Shown: positions 43,388-57,938, counted from the first letter of the stretch. The stretch: DNA of 64,000 nt from Cacajao melanocephalus (GCA_963573385.1 CAUYLG010048349.1:1-64000); one strand, 5' to 3'. The notes: generated by a model from the sequence alone, not told the origin. A program made the numbers and translations.

Positions 43388-43785
43388 TGGTATGGTTTGG
43401 ATCTGTTTCCCCACCAAATCTCATGTTCAATTGTGGTCCCTAATGTTGGCAGTAGGGCCTGGTGGGAGGTGATTAGATCATGGGGCAATTTCTTAGGACT
43501 GGCTTAGCACTATCCCTTTTGTGCTGTTCTCATGATAGTGAGCTCTCATGAGAACTGGTTGTTGAAAAGTGTGTGGCACCACCCTAAACTATTGCACGGG
43601 CCATGTAAGATGTGCCTGCTTTCCCTTTGTCTTCTGCCGTAATTCTAAGTTTCCTGAGGCCTCCCCAGAAGCGGAAACCAACATCCTTCCTGTAGAGCCT
43701 GCAGAACCATGAGTCAATTAAATCTTTCTTTATGAACTACCCAGTCTCAGGTGTTTCTTTATAGCAGTGTGAGAATGGTGTACTG
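43388..43785 (+). mobile_element. MaLR solo LTR, THE1/MST-type
   Basis: Starts TGGTATGGTTTGGATCTGTT and contains GGGCCTGGTGGGAGGTGATT, 'gaactggttgttgaaaagtg', TTCCTGAGGCCTCCCCAGAA, 'agagcctgcagaacc' and a poly-A zone. About 400 bases, no internal region next to it, so a solo LTR left by recombination. Confidence 0.93.
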
Positions 43786-44435
43786 TACCTAGCCTGACGT
43801 TACACTTAGGCTCCTCTTCATTCTTCTTCTGAATCCAAGACTTCAACTTTATCTACCCATTGTGGTATTAGCTTGCATTTTGATTTTATTTCTTCCATCT
43901 TCCCTTATATTTATTATTTTAATAATGTTTGTTTTCTCTTTCTATACTTGTACTAGATTTATCAGTTTGTAAATCTCCTTTAACACTAGTAATTTGTTAA
44001 TTCAGTTAAATATATCTATTTTGCCAATGCTCATCTTCCTATTTTGAACAGTCATATATTAAACTATTTCTCCACTGATACACCAGAATTAAAGGACACC
44101 TAGGATGTCCTCCCTCAGCTAAAGTGTTTACTACTGTGTTCAAATCCATGAATTCTCCCTAATTGAGGCAGGATATTTAGAAGGCCTTTGTGCCTTCGTT
44201 TCTTCCCCCTGTTTCTTCCTTGAAAATTCTGGAGCTTGTTGAAATAATTTAGAATTTTACTTTTAAGATATCAGTAACTTTTCTCTGCAGCATGTTTCTG
44301 TTTAAAGAATCAAAGCTTTTTATACATATCACTAGTTACATATATAATCTATAAAGACTTACCTACATTATCATGTATTTATTTTTATAAAAATGCTGCT
44401 CAGCACTAATTATTCTTTTACAGGTTTATTTCTCT
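43786..44435. other. Unassigned AT-rich stretch
   Basis: No recognised gene or clear repeat. Confidence 0.4.
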
Positions 44436-44439
44436 TAAC

Positions 44440-46330
44440 TGACAAAAATTGTATATATTTATGTATATAACATGATGCTTTGATATATGTAGGCACTGTG
44501 CAATGGCTAAGTCCAGTTAATTAACACAGGCATCACCTCACAGGTTTGTCATCTTTTTGAAGTGAGAACACCTAGAATTCACCCACCCAGCAACTTTCAA
44601 CTACGTTGTTATTAACTATAGTCACCATGATGTATAACAGATCTCTTAAACTCACTCTTCCTACCTCACTGAAATTTTTTGTGCTTTCACCAACATCTCA
44701 ATCCTCTTACCTCCTCTAGACTCTGGCAGCCACTGTTTCACTCTGTTTCTATGAGTTTAACTTTTTGATTTTACCTGAGTGAGATTGTGTGATAATTATC
44801 TTTCTGTGCTTGGGTTGTTTTTCACTTAACATAGTGTGCTCCAGGTTGACCATGCTGTCATAAATGGCAGATATCCTTCTTTTTTAAGGCCGAGTAGCAG
44901 TCTGTTGTATACACATACCACATTTCCTTTACCCCTTGGTCTGCTTTTGAACACTTAGGTGGATTCCATGCTTTGATTATTGTCACTAATGCTTCAGTGA
45001 ACATGGGAGTGCAGATATCTCTCAGCACGCTGATTTCAATTCCTTTGGATATATACTCAGGATTGGATTGCTGGATCCTAGGGTGGTTCTGTTTTTCGTT
45101 TTTTGAAGGACCTTCAGACCATTTCCATAACAGCTGTACTAATGTGCATTTACACCAGCAGTGTACAAAGGTTTTCTCTACATCCTAGCCACACATTATC
45201 TTTCATCTTTTCTATAGTAGCCATTTGAACGGGTGTGAGGTGATACCTCATTGCAGTCCTAATTTGCATTTTCCTAGTTAGCATTGTTGTTTTTTTTCAT
45301 ATACTTGTTGACCACTCATATGCTTTCTTTTGAGAGATGTCTGTAGAGGTCCTTTGCCCATTTTAAAAATTGTTACTTGCTTTCTTGCTATTAAGTTGTT
45401 TGTATTCCTTATATGTTTTGGGTATTAATCCCTATCAGATTATGATTTGCAAATATGTTCTCCCATTCTGTAGATTGTCTAAACTTTTTGGTTTGATGTA
45501 ATCCTTCTTACCTATTTTTTGCTTTTGTTGCCTGTGCTTTTAGGATCTGACCAAAAAAAAATATTGCCCAGACCAATGTCTTGGAGCTTTTCCCCTATGA
45601 GTTCTTCTAGTAATTTTACAGTTTCAAATCTTAGGTTGAAGTCTTTAATCTACTTTAAGCTGATTCTTGTGTATGGTATGAGATGAGGGTCCAATTCATT
45701 CTTCTGTATGTGGATATTCAGTTTTCCCAATACCATTTATTTAAGAGACAGTCTTTTCCTCATGTGTGTTTTTGACACCGTTGTAAAAAAAAAAAAAACT
45801 ATTGACCATAAATGTATGCATTTATTTCTGGGCTTTCTCCCTTGTTCCATTGGCCTATGTGTCTGTTTTTATACCAGTACCATCATTTTGATGACCGGAG
45901 CTTTGTAGTAGATTTTGAAATCAGGTAGTGTGGTGCCTATGCCTTTGTTCTTTTTGTTCAAGATTGCTTTGGCTTTTTGGGGTCTTTTGTGATTCCATAT
46001 GAATTTTAGGATTGCTTTTTCTATTTCTGTGAAAATGCCATTGGAATTTTGATAGGGGTTACTTTGAATCTATAGATTGCTTTAGGTAGTATGGACATTT
46101 TACCAATGTTAATGATTCCAATCCATGAGTACAGGGTATCTTTGCATATATGTATATCTTCTTTGATTTCATTCATCAGTGTTATATAGTTTTCAGTGTA
46201 CAGATCTTTCAACCCCTGGTCAAATTTATCCATAAATCCTTTTTTGTTGTTGTTTATGCTATTCTGAATGGGATTGTTTTATTAATTTCTTTTTCAGATA
46301 GTTTGTTGTGTATGGAAATGCTACATCATC
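44440..46330 (-). mobile_element. L1MA/L1MB-type L1, 5'-truncated
   Basis: Starts at the antisense 3' UTR ('gttgttattaactatagtcacc', CTCTTTCTATGAGTTTAAC-like text near 44745) and continues into ORF2: a 70-codon minus-strand piece (46021-46233) carries YSWIGIINIGKMSILPKAIY, an ORF2 C-terminal segment. Stops and indels break the frame. Ends near 46330, well short of the reverse transcriptase core. Confidence 0.92.
46021..46233 (-). pseudogene. L1 ORF2 C-terminal remnant
   Basis: A 70-codon open piece of the L1 at 44440-46330, matching the region just after the reverse transcriptase domain. Non-functional fragment. Confidence 0.85.
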
Positions 46331-46439
46331 ACTAATTCTTATGTTTTATCTTCCCCTTGAGATCTTTTCTGTTTAATTTTTATTTGATCAGGATGCTTTC
46401 TTAGAGACCAGTATTGGTATACTTTCTTGAGTTTTTCTT

Positions 46440-46760
46440 CTAAATTATCTTTTCCTTTTCAAATATGTATTTCAGCTGTGTGGCCTTGGATTGCAGTTCT
46501 CTTTATTCAGATGTGTGTAAACACTGTTCTATTGCTATCTGTGGTCAAGCATTGCAGACGAGAAGTCTGATGGTAGACAAATTATTTTTCCTTTTTAACT
46601 TCTCTGAACAGAAGGCTGTAGAATTTTTCTCTTTGTCCTTGAAGAAATTTCTCTAGAATATGTCCAGATGTCTTTTTTATTGAGGCTGACTAGAACATCT
46701 GAGCCTTTTTATGCTAAAAATGCAAGTCTATCTTCAACTCAGCAAATATTTCAAAGTGAA
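46440..46760 (-). mobile_element. Old L1 5' region fragment
   Basis: 'gtagaatttttctctttgtccttgaag' and CTAGAATATGTCCAGATGTC are antisense L1 5'-region phrases. Diverged. Confidence 0.55.
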
Positions 46761-46819
46761 AACTGATGTTTTAAAACCAGCGAAACTTTATTCTACTTTA
46801 AAATATTACCACACCTACT

Positions 46820-46985
46820 TTTTCTTCTCATAATTTTTACTTTTTTTCTAAAAAATACAGAAAGTACAGAAAATAATGCAGAAAGCTCTCATTTAGCCCA
46901 AGCAGCAAGAGTTAAAAAGATAATCTTTTGTCATATTTGTTTTAGATCTTTTTTTAACACTATGGTCTAGAAGACCGGAGTTAGA
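46820..46985 (-). mobile_element. Possible old L1 3' fragment
   Basis: 'aaaatacagaaagtacagaaaataatg' followed by 'gtcatatttgttttagatc' resembles antisense old L1 3' UTR. Weak. Confidence 0.45.
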
Positions 46986-47084
46986 GTCATTCAGTTATTT
47001 CTTAATAGTATTCAGAGAGTTGTTTGTGAATTGGAGGATAATGAAATTTGAGAAATGGCAGAGCAGCAGAAGGAAGTTCTAGGA

Positions 47085-47560
47085 GGTATTTGGGGTCTTT
47101 GTGGTTCTATATGAAGTTTAGGATTTTAAAAAAAATTTCTGTGAAGCGTGTCACTGGTATTGTGATAAGGATTAATTGAATCTTTAGATCACTTTGGGTA
47201 GTATGGACATTTTGACAATATTCTAATTTGTGAATCTAGGTATCTTTTCATTTCTTATGTCTTCTTCAATTTATTTCATTAATACTGCATAATTTTCATT
47301 GTAGAGTTCTTTCACCTCTTTGGTCAAATTATTTTTAATTTGTATATTTGTATAAAAGAAAGAATGGAATTCATGGGAATTCTATGAATCTGACATACAT
47401 ACATTGATCTGACATAGATTTGAAAAAAGATTGCATTCTTGATTTCTTTTTGAGATAATTCACTACTGGTATATAAAACACTTCTGATTTTTGTATGTTG
47501 ATTTTGCATCCTGCAACTTTACTGAAGTTGTTTATTAAACTGTTAGATGATAGTTTAATG
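47085..47560 (-). mobile_element. L1 ORF2 fragment with a templated insertion
   Basis: Antisense ORF2: 'atcactttgggtagtatgg', 'gagttctttcacctctttgg', then after a foreign 65-base piece 'gattgcattcttgatttctt' and 'gcaactttactgaagttgtt'. The foreign piece matches 48212-48272. Confidence 0.85.
47355..47419 (+). repeat. Direct repeat copy A, inserted in L1
   Basis: Identical to 48212-48272 except for an extra ACAT (47398-47404 zone reads TACATACATTG instead of TACATTG). It interrupts the L1 ORF2 text. Confidence 0.95.
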
Positions 47561-47869
47561 ATAAATGTTTAAGATGGTGGATATACTAATTATCCTGATT
47601 TGATAACTACATGATTTATATAAGAATTGAAACATCATGTTGTACCCCATACATATATATATATATATATATAGTTATGTGTCAATTATAAATTAAAAAT
47701 TATGTACTACATTGGTTTTCAAAAATAAAAGGAATAATTAAAATTCACAAATGATGGGGAAAAAACCCAGTTCTTGGGGGGAAAAAAGCATATTTCCTAG
47801 TGTCATGGAACTTGAATCCTGAACGTCAATATTGTGTCATAAATATTTGTAATGTACAGTGCAATAGGG
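47561..47869. other. Unassigned spacer with an (AT)n run
   Basis: AT repeat at about 47652-47672. Otherwise unassigned. Confidence 0.5.
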
Positions 47870-48272
47870 GCACTGTATCAGGATGCTTTTGGTTGCAAGT
47901 TACAAAAATCCCAACTCAAATTGGCTTAAAGAGTAAAGAAATGTGCTTGTCTCAAACAAAAGGCTACTCAGCTTTGCCTCAGTCCAAGCTGTCGTGCGAT
48001 CACATGGTGGATACAGAAATTCGAGGTATACTTACACCTGCATATGTACCTCTAGATGTACCAGTGTCCTCAAGAATGAGAAATTCCATTTGCCTTTTGT
48101 GTTTCTTAAGGAGGAATGAGAAAATCTCTTCCAAAGTCTCCCTTGAAAACTTGCCTGTAGGTTCTCAGTAACCACAATTCACCGATATGCTCATTCCTGA
48201 ACAATTGGTGGAAAGAAAGAATGGAATTCATGGGAATTCTATGAATCTGACATACATTGATCTGACATAGAT
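47870..48272 (+). repeat. Ancient interspersed repeat, family not named
   Basis: 'ttggttgcaagttacaaaaatccc' and AACTCAAATTGGCTTAAAGA, then 'gaacaattggtggaaagaaag', follow the same repeat family as 21440-21790 and 60885-61200. A 123-codon frame crosses it by chance. Confidence 0.5.
48212..48272 (+). repeat. Direct repeat copy B, likely source
   Basis: 61 bases, colinear with the ancient repeat around it, so more likely the source of the copy at 47355-47419 than the reverse. Confidence 0.9.
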
Positions 48273-48482
48273 CAACGGTTTCCAACCAGGTGCAGTTTTG
48301 CCCGCAGAGGACATTTGGCCAAGGCTGGAAACAACTTTGATTGTGCTTGCTGGGGACCCCTACTACTCGTGTCTAGTAGGTAGAGGCCACAGATGCTGCT
48401 AAGCCTTCTAGTGTGCATGGATGCTCCCCACAACAAATAAGGATCCATTCCAAATGTTAATAGTGTCAACGTTGAGAAGCCT
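48273..48482 (+). mobile_element. MER20 hAT-Charlie element
   Basis: AACGGTTTCCAACCAGGTGC, 'gaggacatttggccaaggctgg', 'tctagtaggtagaggccac', 'gctccccacaacaaataagg' and 'gttgagaagcct' terminus give the complete MER20 order. Confidence 0.93.
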
Positions 48483-49082
48483 TCACATGGACCAGTCAGG
48501 ATCTCACCCTTCAGGGCCGAGGAAAGGGCTGTTTTTCACTGAAGCACATGGCTGTGTGGATGCTGTGTAGCCCACTGGGAGTACCCACTATCATGGCGTC
48601 CATCAGATGGAGCTGATCCTCTGAGCTGCTCAGAAAGGGAAGCTCAAGTGTGTGGGTTTTAGGTTAGGAGAAATTAACCAACCACATTGAAAAAATGTCA
48701 TGTTTTTCTAACGCATTCCTAGTCTTTTTTGCTTGTTAAACTTTCTGCTAAAGATAATTCTAATGAATTTGAGAAGGTATTTACGAAAGAATATCTGTGA
48801 GCCTGTGTGTTGCTTGTCTGGCAGCCAAAAGAAGCATTGCATGGAGAAAATGGCAAGAATTAAACACGACGGCCCATCAGTCTTATACCTGGGGTCCAGG
48901 ACAGTCTGGAAGACAGGGAGGTCATTCAAGCTTCACAGAGAGGTTCACTTGTACTTATACCTCCAAGCATTGGGAGTTGAGAACTGCCAGAAATAGTCAT
49001 GTAGTGAAATTGCATGTTGGATGGGTGTCTGCATTTCTTCCCTCCTAAAAACACAGTGGTTTTGGAATTAATAATATCCTAC
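48483..49082. other. Unassigned unique stretch
   Basis: Overlapping frames of 73-87 codons on both strands, none recognised. Confidence 0.4.
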
Positions 49083-49435
49083 AACAGTGGTGCTCAGCTT
49101 TTTTGGCACTAAGGACCAGTTTTGTGGAAGACAGTTTTTCCATGTGTCTTGTGGGGAGGGAAGGATGGTTTCGGGATGAAACTGCTCCCCTCAGATCATC
49201 AGGTATTAGATTCTCATAAGGAGCATGGAACCTACATCCCTCGCATGCGCAGTTCACAATACGATTCAAGCTCCTATGAGAATCCAAATGCTGCTGCTGA
49301 TCAGACGGGAGGTGAGGCTCAGGTGGTAACGCTCAATCACCTACCACTCACCTCCTGTTGTGCAGCGCAATTCCTAACAGGCCACAGACTGGTAGCAGTA
49401 CATGACCTGGAGGTTCTGGATCCCTGTCCTAGAAT
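49083..49435 (-). mobile_element. hAT-like DNA transposon, non-autonomous (copy 1)
   Basis: Termini related to TGGTGCTCAGCTTTTTTGGC and a degenerate inverted counterpart near 49430. Interior shares TCTCATAAGGAGCATGG-type text and 'cctaacaggccacagactgg' with the copy at 55850-56316, in opposite orientation. Strand is assigned only relative to that copy. No transposase. Confidence 0.8.
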
Positions 49436-49454
49436 ATTATGGATTAAGCAATTA

Positions 49455-49570
49455 AGGATCTCTGCAAATCCTAGCTCAACTGCTCAACTTTGAAAAGTTG
49501 TTGGACTGTTTTCAGCTTTGGATACCTCATCTGTAAAATAAAAAAATTGAATTACAGGTGCTTATATGTC
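49455..49570 (+). mobile_element. Possible MIR fragment
   Basis: 'gatacctcatctgtaaaataaa' with weak upstream similarity to the MIR core. Confidence 0.4.
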
Positions 49571-50299
49571 CTACAATTCCCCTTATCTCAGATAAAAAAT
49601 AGATCCCTTTCTCTGTTCAGGGGAAGTCATGATTTTGGTAGCAGCTAGAGTTAGCATTTTCTCATGCTTTTATTGTTTTTAGCAATCAATGGGAAGTGCA
49701 TCAGGTGAAATCTCTCAGGCCTGCATAGATCTGGTCAAAGCTCATTCATTGATTTTTTTTTTTTTCTGCTGAAACTTGCACATATATAAAAAACGAAGAA
49801 ACCAAATTTAATTTTCACCAGCTCAGTGTATTAGTATCGTGGCTGCTCATCTTCCTGAAGCCTGAGTTGTTCTCAAATAGTAAACTAAGCTGTATAACCT
49901 TGAAAATATTTGAGCAGGTGGAAGGCCTCTGTGGGAGGACAGTATGTTTGTGCATATGGTGCTTAAGCTTCAATACTCTGGCCACACCTTGGATTTATTT
50001 GCAGGGGAAATCTACATAAGAGGCCAGCCACTCTGGGCAACATTATCTTCATCATCAGCATGCGCATGTGGTAATGACCTGTTATGAGCCTGATCTGGAA
50101 TAACTCTCTTCCTCACAGAATGGTGAGGATTATTCCAGATCAGGCTCAAATTCCATATATGTAGAATTACCGAGAGTAAGTGTCTTTGCTACAGTAAGCC
50201 ACCAGGGTCAGAAATCAATAAAGCAGAAGGAAAAGATATTAACATTTATCAACCATTTTCTGCATGACAGCAGAAGGTGGCCAATAAATGACATATTTA
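49571..50299. other. Repeat-poor stretch with a hairpin
   Basis: No recognised repeat. A strong hairpin lies at 50086-50147. Confidence 0.45.
50086..50147. repeat. Hairpin with perfect 17-bp arms
   Basis: GAGCCTGATCTGGAATA at 50086-50102 is the exact reverse complement of 50131-50147. An inner 6-bp stem (CCTCAC 50111-50116, GTGAGG 50123-50128) closes a 6-base loop. Confidence 0.97.
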
Positions 50300-50450
50300 A
50301 TTTTAATCATATTAGGTGATTATTGCAGTCTTACCTTAATTTATGTGTGAGGAAATCGTGGTCCAGAGAGGTTAAGTCACTTGCTCAGTGTCACCTCAGT
50401 ATTAAGTGATAAAGCAGAGGCATTGACCTAGGACACTCTACGAGGTTTGG
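50300..50450 (-). mobile_element. MIR SINE
   Basis: Antisense MIR core: 'gtgaggaaatcgtggtccagagaggttaagtc' split as CAGAGAGGTTAAGTCACTTG, then 'gataaagcagaggcattgacc'. Confidence 0.85.
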
Positions 50451-50612
50451 CTTTAGTCTGGAAGTACTGAGTACGTGGGCCCAGATATGAGACAGGGTCC
50501 CGGCCCAGAGGCTTGTTGGTCTATCATTCTTTCAGCAAACACAGCTTACTTCCAAAAGTGTAGAAACTGTGCTTCATATCTGTTCTTCATACCAAGATAA
50601 TAAGCATCAGAA

Positions 50613-52030
<1,418 letters not shown>

Positions 52031-52047
52031 TAAACCCATATATTTTC

Positions 52048-52355
<308 letters not shown>

Positions 52356-52494
52356 TAAACACATATATTTTCACTGATGTGTTTATTACTATGTGTTCTT
52401 AGGACCATAATTATAAAATACTGAGTTAGGAAGACACAATATTTTTCTGAGTATGTTTGCCTTTCATCAGATAAGATAAAATGCATTCTTACTA

Positions 52495-52778
52495 TTTTGA
52501 GACAGAGTCTCATTCTGTAGCCCAGGCTGGAGTGCAGTGCCGCGATCTCGGCTCACTGCAACCTCTGTCTCCTAGACAAGGGATTCTCTTGCCTCAGCCT
52601 CCCAAGTAGCTAGGACTATGGGTACACGCCACCATGCCTGGCTAATTTTTGTATTTTTAGTAGAGGTGGGGTTTTGCCATGTTGGCCAGGCTGGTCTCTA
52701 ACTCCTTACTTCAAGTGATTTACCTGCCTTGGCCTCCCAAAGTGCTGGGATTACAGGCGTGAGCCACCACGCCCAGCT
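52495..52778 (-). mobile_element. Alu
   Basis: Antisense Alu from TTGAGACAGAGTCTCATTCT to 'caccacgcccagct'; no T run left. Confidence 0.96.
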
Positions 52779-53960
52779 GAAATTCATATATTTATATTTT
52801 AAAATATGGAATGCAATGGAATATTATTAAGTAGTAAAACATGCATTAAACTATAGATGCATACAACTGGGTAAATCTTTACTAATGACTGTGAGTGAAA
52901 AAGGAAGTTCCAGAGAAATACGTGTATGATGGCCTGTTTATAAAATTTGGAAACATGCTGACTTCAACAATAAGTTTTTTTTGGGTGGAGGAGAAGAAAA
53001 CAGACAAAATTCAAAATAGTGGATAGTGGTTATGGTTGGAGTGAGGTGAGCACATAAGTAAATACTGGCAATGTTGTAGTTTTTGGACTAAGTCATGGGT
53101 TCACAGCTCTTCATTATATTATTAAAACTAAGTTTTAGAAGACCTACCAATGGGCCAGTGATGATAGTTTCTCCTAGTTATGAGCCATAAATTCTGATCA
53201 TCCAAGATCCTTGGAAATAAATTGCATGGATGCGCTCATTCATTCCAAATCTGGGTTTTTAAAGTTTCTGCTGCTCCCAGTTCTTTGGATTCATAGCTAT
53301 GATCCTTAGGGGGCAATAGGTCTCTATCTCCTCATGGCAGAAATAAAGGTCAGATGAGAATGGGAGAGCCATCAGATAAAGACCAATGTGGAGGAGTTTA
53401 CGCTTTGGCGTGAGCAAAGAGAAGACCAGAATCTTTTGGTACCATCTCCTTCTGCATTTGAGATGAAACTTAAGTCTTTTAAAATATGAACAGCCCCAGT
53501 CCTCTGTGTTGCTGGTCACCTGAGCTATCTTTGGGGGCAGGGTTTTGATTACATGGCTCGCTTTGCTCATGAGTAACCTTCGGGGCATGTTTTGTTCATA
53601 AGAATAAATGTGAGGACCACTCATTTGAATCAGAGCTGCAAGTGCCATCTGTGATGCGCTCCTCCTTCCCATTATCACACAAATGTGTTTCTGAGTGACT
53701 GGCTCCTGGATTTTGCAGGCTCTCTTGCCTGCGCAGATTGCTGGCTGAGAGGCCTTAGCTCAGCATTCACCACGTATCCCTATATTTCTATTAAGGCTTC
53801 TGCTCTTCTTGGCAAAACAGAAGTGGGACTTCATTTGAAATGATGGGCTGGGGAGAAGGGAGGGGAACTGTCTGGCTCAGAGTTGCTGACATCAAGCCAC
53901 CATCATATCTTGTTCAGACAGCTATAAGATTTTTCTGCTTCCTTTATGCCTCCACCCCAC
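52779..53960. other. Repeat-poor stretch with a 139-codon minus-strand frame
   Basis: The minus strand is open from an ATG at 53678 back to 53259 (139 codons). It contains Cys/His and basic patches but no domain that I know. No splice, promoter or poly-A support, so probably chance. Confidence 0.4.
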
Positions 53961-53964
53961 ACCT

Positions 53965-54560
53965 TCCCAACCCATTTCTGTCCTCCACCAGAGTGATCTT
54001 TTGAAGGCTTAAATCAGACCAGATCATTCTGCTTTAAAAACCCCCAGTCGTTTCCGTTGCTCTTAGAACAATATCCACACTTTTTGTCCCGCAGGAGGGG
54101 CCTTCATGCTCCAGCCCCTGCCTGCATCCCCCTCCTCATCTTGCCCTTTTGCCCTTTGTTCACTATATTCTAGTCACTCCGACCTTCTTTCTGTTCCTCA
54201 GTCACTCCAAGCCCATTCCCTCTGCAAGACCTTGGCATATGCTGTTTCCCCTGTCAGTTACATTCCCGCTGCAGGTCTTTGCAAAGCTTATGTGTTCTCA
54301 TCGTTCACAGAACGGTCTTCCCTGGCCCCTCAATCTACAGTAGTCCAGCCCCACCTCGAAGGACCCTGTCTCATTGCACCTTTTATTATCTTCACTGCAA
54401 TTTGCCATTCTCTTAAATTATTCTATCCACATGTGTGTTTTTGGCTGTCCTGATTAGAATTACTTTTCTTAAAGAGAACAAGAATCTTGACTGGTTCACC
54501 CTTCAATTCCTTGTGCCCACAACAATGACTGGCACATGGGAAGCATTCAGGAAATAAAAG
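53965..54560 (+). mobile_element. L2 LINE 3' part, sense
   Basis: Sense L2 through its 3' end: 'agaccagatcattctgcttt', GGGGCCTTCATGCTCCAGCC, 'ccttctttctgttcctcag', 'ccttggcatatgctgtttccc', 'cactgcaatttgccattctc', 'aatgactggcacatggg'. A 115-codon frame here is a relic, not a gene. Confidence 0.93.
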
Positions 54561-55787
<1,227 letters not shown>

Positions 55788-55849
55788 TAGGTCCTTGTTG
55801 GACAAAGTTAATACTTTGTTTTTTATATCCTTTATGTTACGTTACCAGT

Positions 55850-56316
55850 ACTGGTCCCTGGCCTGTTAGGAACCGAGTAGCGCAGCAGGAGGCGAGCAGC
55901 AGTCAAGGGAGCTTGAATGTCTGAGCTGTGTCCACCCCGGTCAGCCCAGCGGCAGTGCTGGGTTCTCATAGGAGCATGAACTCTTTTATGAACTGTGCCC
56001 GTGAGGGCTCTAGGTTGCACACTCCTTATGAGAATCTAATGTCTAATGATATGTCCCTGTCTCCCATCACCCCCAGATGGGACTGTAGTTTCAGGAAAAC
56101 AAGCTCAGGGCTCCCACTGATTCTACATTATGGTGAGCTGTATAATTATTTCATTATATGTTACAGTGTAATCATAGAAATAAAGTACACAATACATGTA
56201 ACACATTCGAATTATCCATCCTGAAACCATCTCCCCCCACTCCCTACCATCCGTAGACAAATCGTATTCCATAAAACCAGTCCCTGGTACCAAAAAGGTT
56301 GGGGACTGCTGCTTTA
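55850..56316 (+). mobile_element. hAT-like DNA transposon, non-autonomous (copy 2)
   Basis: Left end CTGGTCCCTGGCCTGTTAGG and right end 'ccctggtaccaaaaaggttggggactgct' are related inverted termini. Interior AGAATCTAATGTCTAATGAT and 'gtgagctgtataattatttc'. Chance translations of this copy and of the copy at 49083 share 'CAREG/CACEG' and 'PYENL', showing homology in opposite orientation. Confidence 0.85.
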
Positions 56317-57676
56317 AATTATCGAGTTCACATATGGACAGTGAAAAGTTAGGTCGTCTTAGAGAAGGGTAAAGGAAAAGTAGGACAGTTGCCACCAAGC
56401 TCCCTTTTTGGAGAGTGCCCAGCCGGGGAGTGTTACCAGGACCCACGTTGGCCTTGCTGATGTCTTCCATGGCATCCTTGAAATCAACATGGGATTGACA
56501 TAGGCTCCTGCTGCAGCACTCAGGAAAGGTCCTCCCTCCTTCCTGGTAGCTCTTGTTTCCAGGGTCCTTATTTTCTCTTGGTCATCTGGGCACTGAAGTC
56601 CTACTCCTGGTGGGCTATCTCTGTTGCCCTGTCACCTTCAGTGATTTCCACTAAATAAACCCCTCTTACTAAGCATTTGCAGGGAGAGGGAGTGACATGA
56701 GTGTTTATAGTGCAGTGGGATAAGAAAGTCAGTACCAGTTTCAACACGCCCTCCAGCTGTCTCCTTCCTAGGAGGGGACTTCACACTGGCTGTCTCTCCA
56801 CAGATCCGCAGCGCCCTTGCTATCGCTTCAGCTCCTGGCCCCGTCCCCCTCCCTGCTGCCTGCTCTCACATGGAGCCCTTAGGCCATTCTCTGTGCGGTA
56901 CTGGCCGCTGCCTTTGCTCATGCTGTCTGCCGTAACCAGCTAGGCTTAGGCAACTCCTTCCCTAAGAGGAGTCCCGGACACCAATGAGGACGCATTTTCC
57001 CTTCCTCACGTGAGGAGGGCGTTAGGTGCCTTTAGCTTTGGAGGGAGCACTCTGGAGAGAGGGGACGGGGAGGGTCCAGATTACCCAACCTCCCTGGACT
57101 CTACTGAACTCCTCTTTCAGTAAAGAGGCCAGGTGCGTTGAGCTCCAGGCTTCTCTCTGGCTCCATGTTCCTGCAACTTTTGACTCATCTGAGGTTGACT
57201 GTGAGAAGGCAATCCTTGTAAGTATGTTGGAATCCATGTGGTATGACCCTATCTACCGTGGAATCTTTGTTACTCCATTTTACCTTAAAGAGAATGTAAA
57301 TGGTTTGGCTGCATGTTACTATGAAAATGACCCAAGTAAGCAGGACGGAGAAGCTGCCAGGAGAGCAGAGGCAGAAGCTGCCAGGAGAGCAGAGGCAGAG
57401 AGTGGAAGGAGCTAAGCTGGTTCTAAGTCATTTGCTGCGGACCCCTGTCCTCAGATATACTCTCTTCATGGGAACCAAATCGTATCTGACTGCTTTCCAG
57501 GATAACTTGAGCCGTCTGATATTCGAGAAGAATACAATGATCCAGAAGATGTATTAACACTCTGTTCTCTAATTTTCTAGAATAAGTCAGATCATTGACA
57601 AACGACATACTTGGAGTATATTTGCTTCCTGCAGAAAGACCTTTACTAGGTTTAGTAATTGGTTATAGCTTGTGCC
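56317..57676. other. Repeat-free, GC-richer stretch
   Basis: No repeat recognised in 1.3 kb. Contains an 80-codon frame (56701-56943) and a 129-codon frame (57026-57415) on the plus strand, plus splice-site-like borders at 57120/57121 and 57217/57218. Candidate for an unannotated exon; unproven. Confidence 0.4.
57351..57398 (+). repeat. 24-base perfect tandem duplication
   Basis: Unit AAGCTGCCAGGAGAGCAGAG plus GCAG, twice without mismatch. In the 129-codon frame it repeats eight residues (AARRAEAE). Confidence 0.95.

Positions 57677-57938
<262 letters not shown>

Noticed and set aside
43388..43785. Endogenous retrovirus with genes
   Set aside because: Only a solo LTR of MaLR type; no gag, pol or env sequence beside it.
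47800..48171. 123-codon frame as a gene
   Set aside because: It lies mostly in an ancient repeat and has no recognisable domain.
49122..49493. 123-codon frame as a transposase
   Set aside because: It is in a non-autonomous hAT-like element; no catalytic residues or BED/hATC features are seen.
54106..54453. 115-codon plus-strand frame
   Set aside because: It is within the sense L2 at 53965-54560.
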